A stretch of DNA of 6,438 nucleotides, from assembly GCA_027066965.1 (NCBI GenBank), contig JAMOMT010000167.1, positions 1 through 6,438 on the forward strand, in the 5' to 3' direction. This document shows positions 5,489 to 6,438 of this stretch, in pieces (position 1 is the first letter of the stretch; every line of letters starts with the position of its first letter). The stretch is from Archaeoglobaceae archaeon. Lineage in GTDB: Archaea > Halobacteriota > Archaeoglobi > Archaeoglobales > Archaeoglobaceae. The notes under the pieces were generated by a model, which was given only the letters and a program-made list of their open reading frames with translations, was not told the DNA's origin and did no database searches. The position numbers were made by a program, and so were the translations under genes.

Positions 5489-5496
5489 TTTATATG
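5489..5496 (-). promoter_or_regulatory. TATA box for the RecJ-like-pcc1 unit
   Basis: CATATAAA on the minus strand, within AATAACATATAAACTAT, fits the archaeal TATA pattern. Initiation 25-27 bp on would be near 5466, giving a leader of about 30 nt before ATG 5435. Confidence 0.5.
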
Positions 5497-5572
5497 TTAT
5501 TATTTATTTTATTTAGTAGCAGTTGATAGTTGATTAGCTGGTTAGTGGTTGTTTACTAGCGGTCGTCAAAGT

Positions 5573-5646
5573 CATCAGTTTACATGTACAGGAAACTCAA
5601 GTAACTTAAACATACTGATGGGCTAAAGAGCTCCAACAACATCAGT
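5573..5646. repeat. Three copies of ACTGATG in alternating orientation
   Basis: The 7-mer occurs as CATCAGT (5573-5579), ACTGATG (5614-5620) and CATCAGT (5640-5646). The middle copy can pair with either flank as RNA: a 7-bp stem with a 19-nt loop to the right copy, or a stem with a 34-nt loop to the left copy, which TTTA/TAAA can extend after a bulge. They lie between the two divergent promoters, so regulator binding is a reasonable guess. Confidence 0.4.
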
Positions 5647-5679
5647 TAAACGAAGTCTCAAACTTCAGAAAGCAAAATG

Positions 5680-5688
5680 CTAAAAAGT
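5680..5688 (+). promoter_or_regulatory. Possible TATA box for rfcL
   Basis: CTAAAAAGT is centred about 28 bp before the ATG at 5712, which would fit a leaderless or nearly leaderless mRNA. A GAGGT at 5691-5695 is 16 nt from the ATG, too far for a normal Shine-Dalgarno. The box is a weak match to consensus. Confidence 0.3.
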
Positions 5689-5711
5689 TTGAGGTAAAGC
5701 CAGAAGTGTAA

Positions 5712-6438
5712 ATGGCGAAGGAACTGTGGGTCGAAAAGTACAGACCTAAGAAGCTCGAAGAGGTAATAGCTCCCAAAGACGTGATTCAAAAAGTAAGGCT
5801 GTGGGCGAAGAAGTGGGAGATGGGTGAGCCGCAAAAACCTTTGCTTCTCGCCGGCCCCCCGGGGGTTGGAAAAACCTCTCTCGCCCACGCAATAGCGGGG
5901 AGTTTCGGCTGGGAAGTGGTGGAGCTCAACGCAAGCGACCAGAGGAACTGGCAAGTCATATACAGGATAGTAGGTGAGAGTGCGTTTAACGAAACGATAA
6001 GCGACGAGGGAGAATTTTACTCTTCAAAAGAGGGTAAGCTCAAGCTCATAATACTTGATGAAGTTGACAACATCCACAAGAAGGAGGACTTCGGAGGAGA
6101 AGGGGCATTAATAAGAATTCTGAGAAAGAGACCTAGACAGCCGATAATTCTGACAGCAAACGACCCTTACAACCTCTCTGCTGAGCTTAGAAGTCTGTGC
6201 GAGATGATACAGTTCAAGAGACTCGACAAAAGGAAGATAGTGGCAGTTCTCGAGAGGATATGTGCGAGGGAAGGAATAAAGGCGGACAGGAGAGCTCTCG
6301 AGGAGATAGCCGTAAACTCTGGAGGAGACCTAAGAGCTGCGATAAACGACTTGCAGGCTATTGCTGAAGGCAAGAAGGAGATAAGGTTGGAGGACGTAGT
6401 TACTGCGAAGAGGACGCAGGAAACGGACGTTTTCAAGG
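5712..6438 (+). CDS. rfcL: Replication factor C large subunit (clamp loader), N-terminal half (partial at right edge)
   Basis: RfcL is the single large subunit that, with four RfcS copies, loads the PCNA clamp onto primed DNA using ATP. The frame runs from ATG 5712 past the window end; 242 codons are visible, about half of the usual length. Motifs in order: the RFC-box N-terminus LWVEKYRPKKLEEVI (5-19), Walker A GPPGVGKTS (48-56), ELNASDQRN (71-79, typical of large subunits), Walker B LIILDEVD (112-119), sensor 1 TAND (148-151), the arginine-containing segment ELRSLCEMI (158-166), and sensor 2 SGGDLRAAINDLQ (203-215). All ATPase residues seen are intact. The C-terminal collar, acidic/lysine-rich tail and PIP box would be outside the window. 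No rfcS is in view, and the gene diverges from the RecJ-like gene. Confidence 0.96.
   Translation, partial: MAKELWVEKYRPKKLEEVIAPKDVIQKVRLWAKKWEMGEPQKPLLLAGPPGVGKTSLAHAIAGSFGWEVVELNASDQRNWQVIYRIVGESAFNETISDEGEFYSSKEGKLKLIILDEVDNIHKKEDFGGEGALIRILRKRPRQPIILTANDPYNLSAELRSLCEMIQFKRLDKRKIVAVLERICAREGIKADRRALEEIAVNSGGDLRAAINDLQAIAEGKKEIRLEDVVTAKRTQETDVFK

Larger units (their letters stand above)
5436..5711. other. Divergent intergenic region between the RecJ-like gene and rfcL
   Basis: This 276-bp gap holds the promoters of both divergent genes. It runs from an AT-rich block (5485-5515), through a GT-rich stretch with repeated GTTGAT/TTAG units (5511-5555), to a segment with three ACTGATG motifs (5573-5646) and an AT-rich rfcL promoter zone (5670-5690). 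I find no tRNA, no convincing C/D-box RNA and no supported gene; the only small frames are of 6 to 20 codons. Confidence 0.6.

Noticed and set aside
5580..5642. 20-codon hydrophobic minus-strand frame (MLLELFSPSVCLSYLSFLYM)
   Set aside because: No Shine-Dalgarno or promoter at a sensible distance, and it overlaps the repeated ACTGATG sites; chance is the simpler reading.
5560..5650. C/D-box-like RNA suggested by TGATGA and CTGATG
   Set aside because: No D or D' CTGA at the needed spacing on either strand, so the sites do not form a C/D sRNA.
5677..5697. Six-codon upstream frame (MLKSLR) before rfcL
   Set aside because: Probably upstream of the rfcL transcript start and without a ribosome site.
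5658..5954. Minus-strand frame over the start of rfcL
   Set aside because: It is antisense to the Walker A region of rfcL and has no start context or domain.
6167..6436. Minus-strand Ser/Leu-rich frame at the right end
   Set aside because: It is the complement of rfcL sensor 1 to sensor 2 codons; the composition is typical of antisense frames.
1..6438. CRISPR array, insertion sequence or rRNA
   Set aside because: No regularly spaced repeats, transposase motifs, terminal repeats or rRNA-like sequence were found.

Overview
The window looks like a chromosomal segment of a thermophilic euryarchaeon, most likely of the Archaeoglobales type. The reasons are an archaeal clamp-loader large subunit, a KEOPS Pcc1 subunit, a coenzyme F420 gene (cofD), TATA-box promoters, intron-free tRNA-His with no encoded CCA, and arginine/isoleucine codons biased to AGG/AGA/ATA. 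The genus is an inference; no rRNA is present to fix it.

Layout: (1) 1-549 (+) is the C-terminal part of a Clp1/Grc3-type polynucleotide 5'-kinase that enters from the left edge. (2) 550-1068 holds a 14-bp palindrome, a tandem TATA-like repeat and an orphan reading frame (673-1014, +). That frame has a weak start, different codon use, and coding-like sequence in another frame at both ends, so it may be a decaying gene. (3) 1069-1141 (-) is tRNA-His(GUG) with its extra 5' G encoded in the DNA. (4) 1199-3142 (-) is a two-gene unit: a Pol-beta-fold nucleotidyltransferase of the archaeal COG1665 type followed by cofD. (5) 3198-3833 (-) is a two-CxxC zinc-ribbon protein of the HVO_0476/COG1326 type with a Gly/Arg-rich tail. 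(6) 3925-5435 (-) is a DHH/DHHA1 RecJ-like phosphoesterase whose 3' end overlaps the KEOPS subunit gene pcc1. (7) 5436-5711 is a divergent promoter region with three copies of a 7-bp motif. (8) 5712-6438 (+) is the first half of replication factor C large subunit, cut by the right edge.

The genes are mostly information processing: DNA replication or repair (RfcL, RecJ-like), tRNA modification (Pcc1), RNA end processing (Clp1-like kinase) and tRNA-His, plus one cofactor step (CofD). I see no CRISPR array, insertion sequence or obvious defence system. The parts least explained by known families are the orphan frame at 605-1039, the almost C-free 45-nt transcript segment after pcc1, and the repeated ACTGATG sites between the RecJ-like and rfcL genes.
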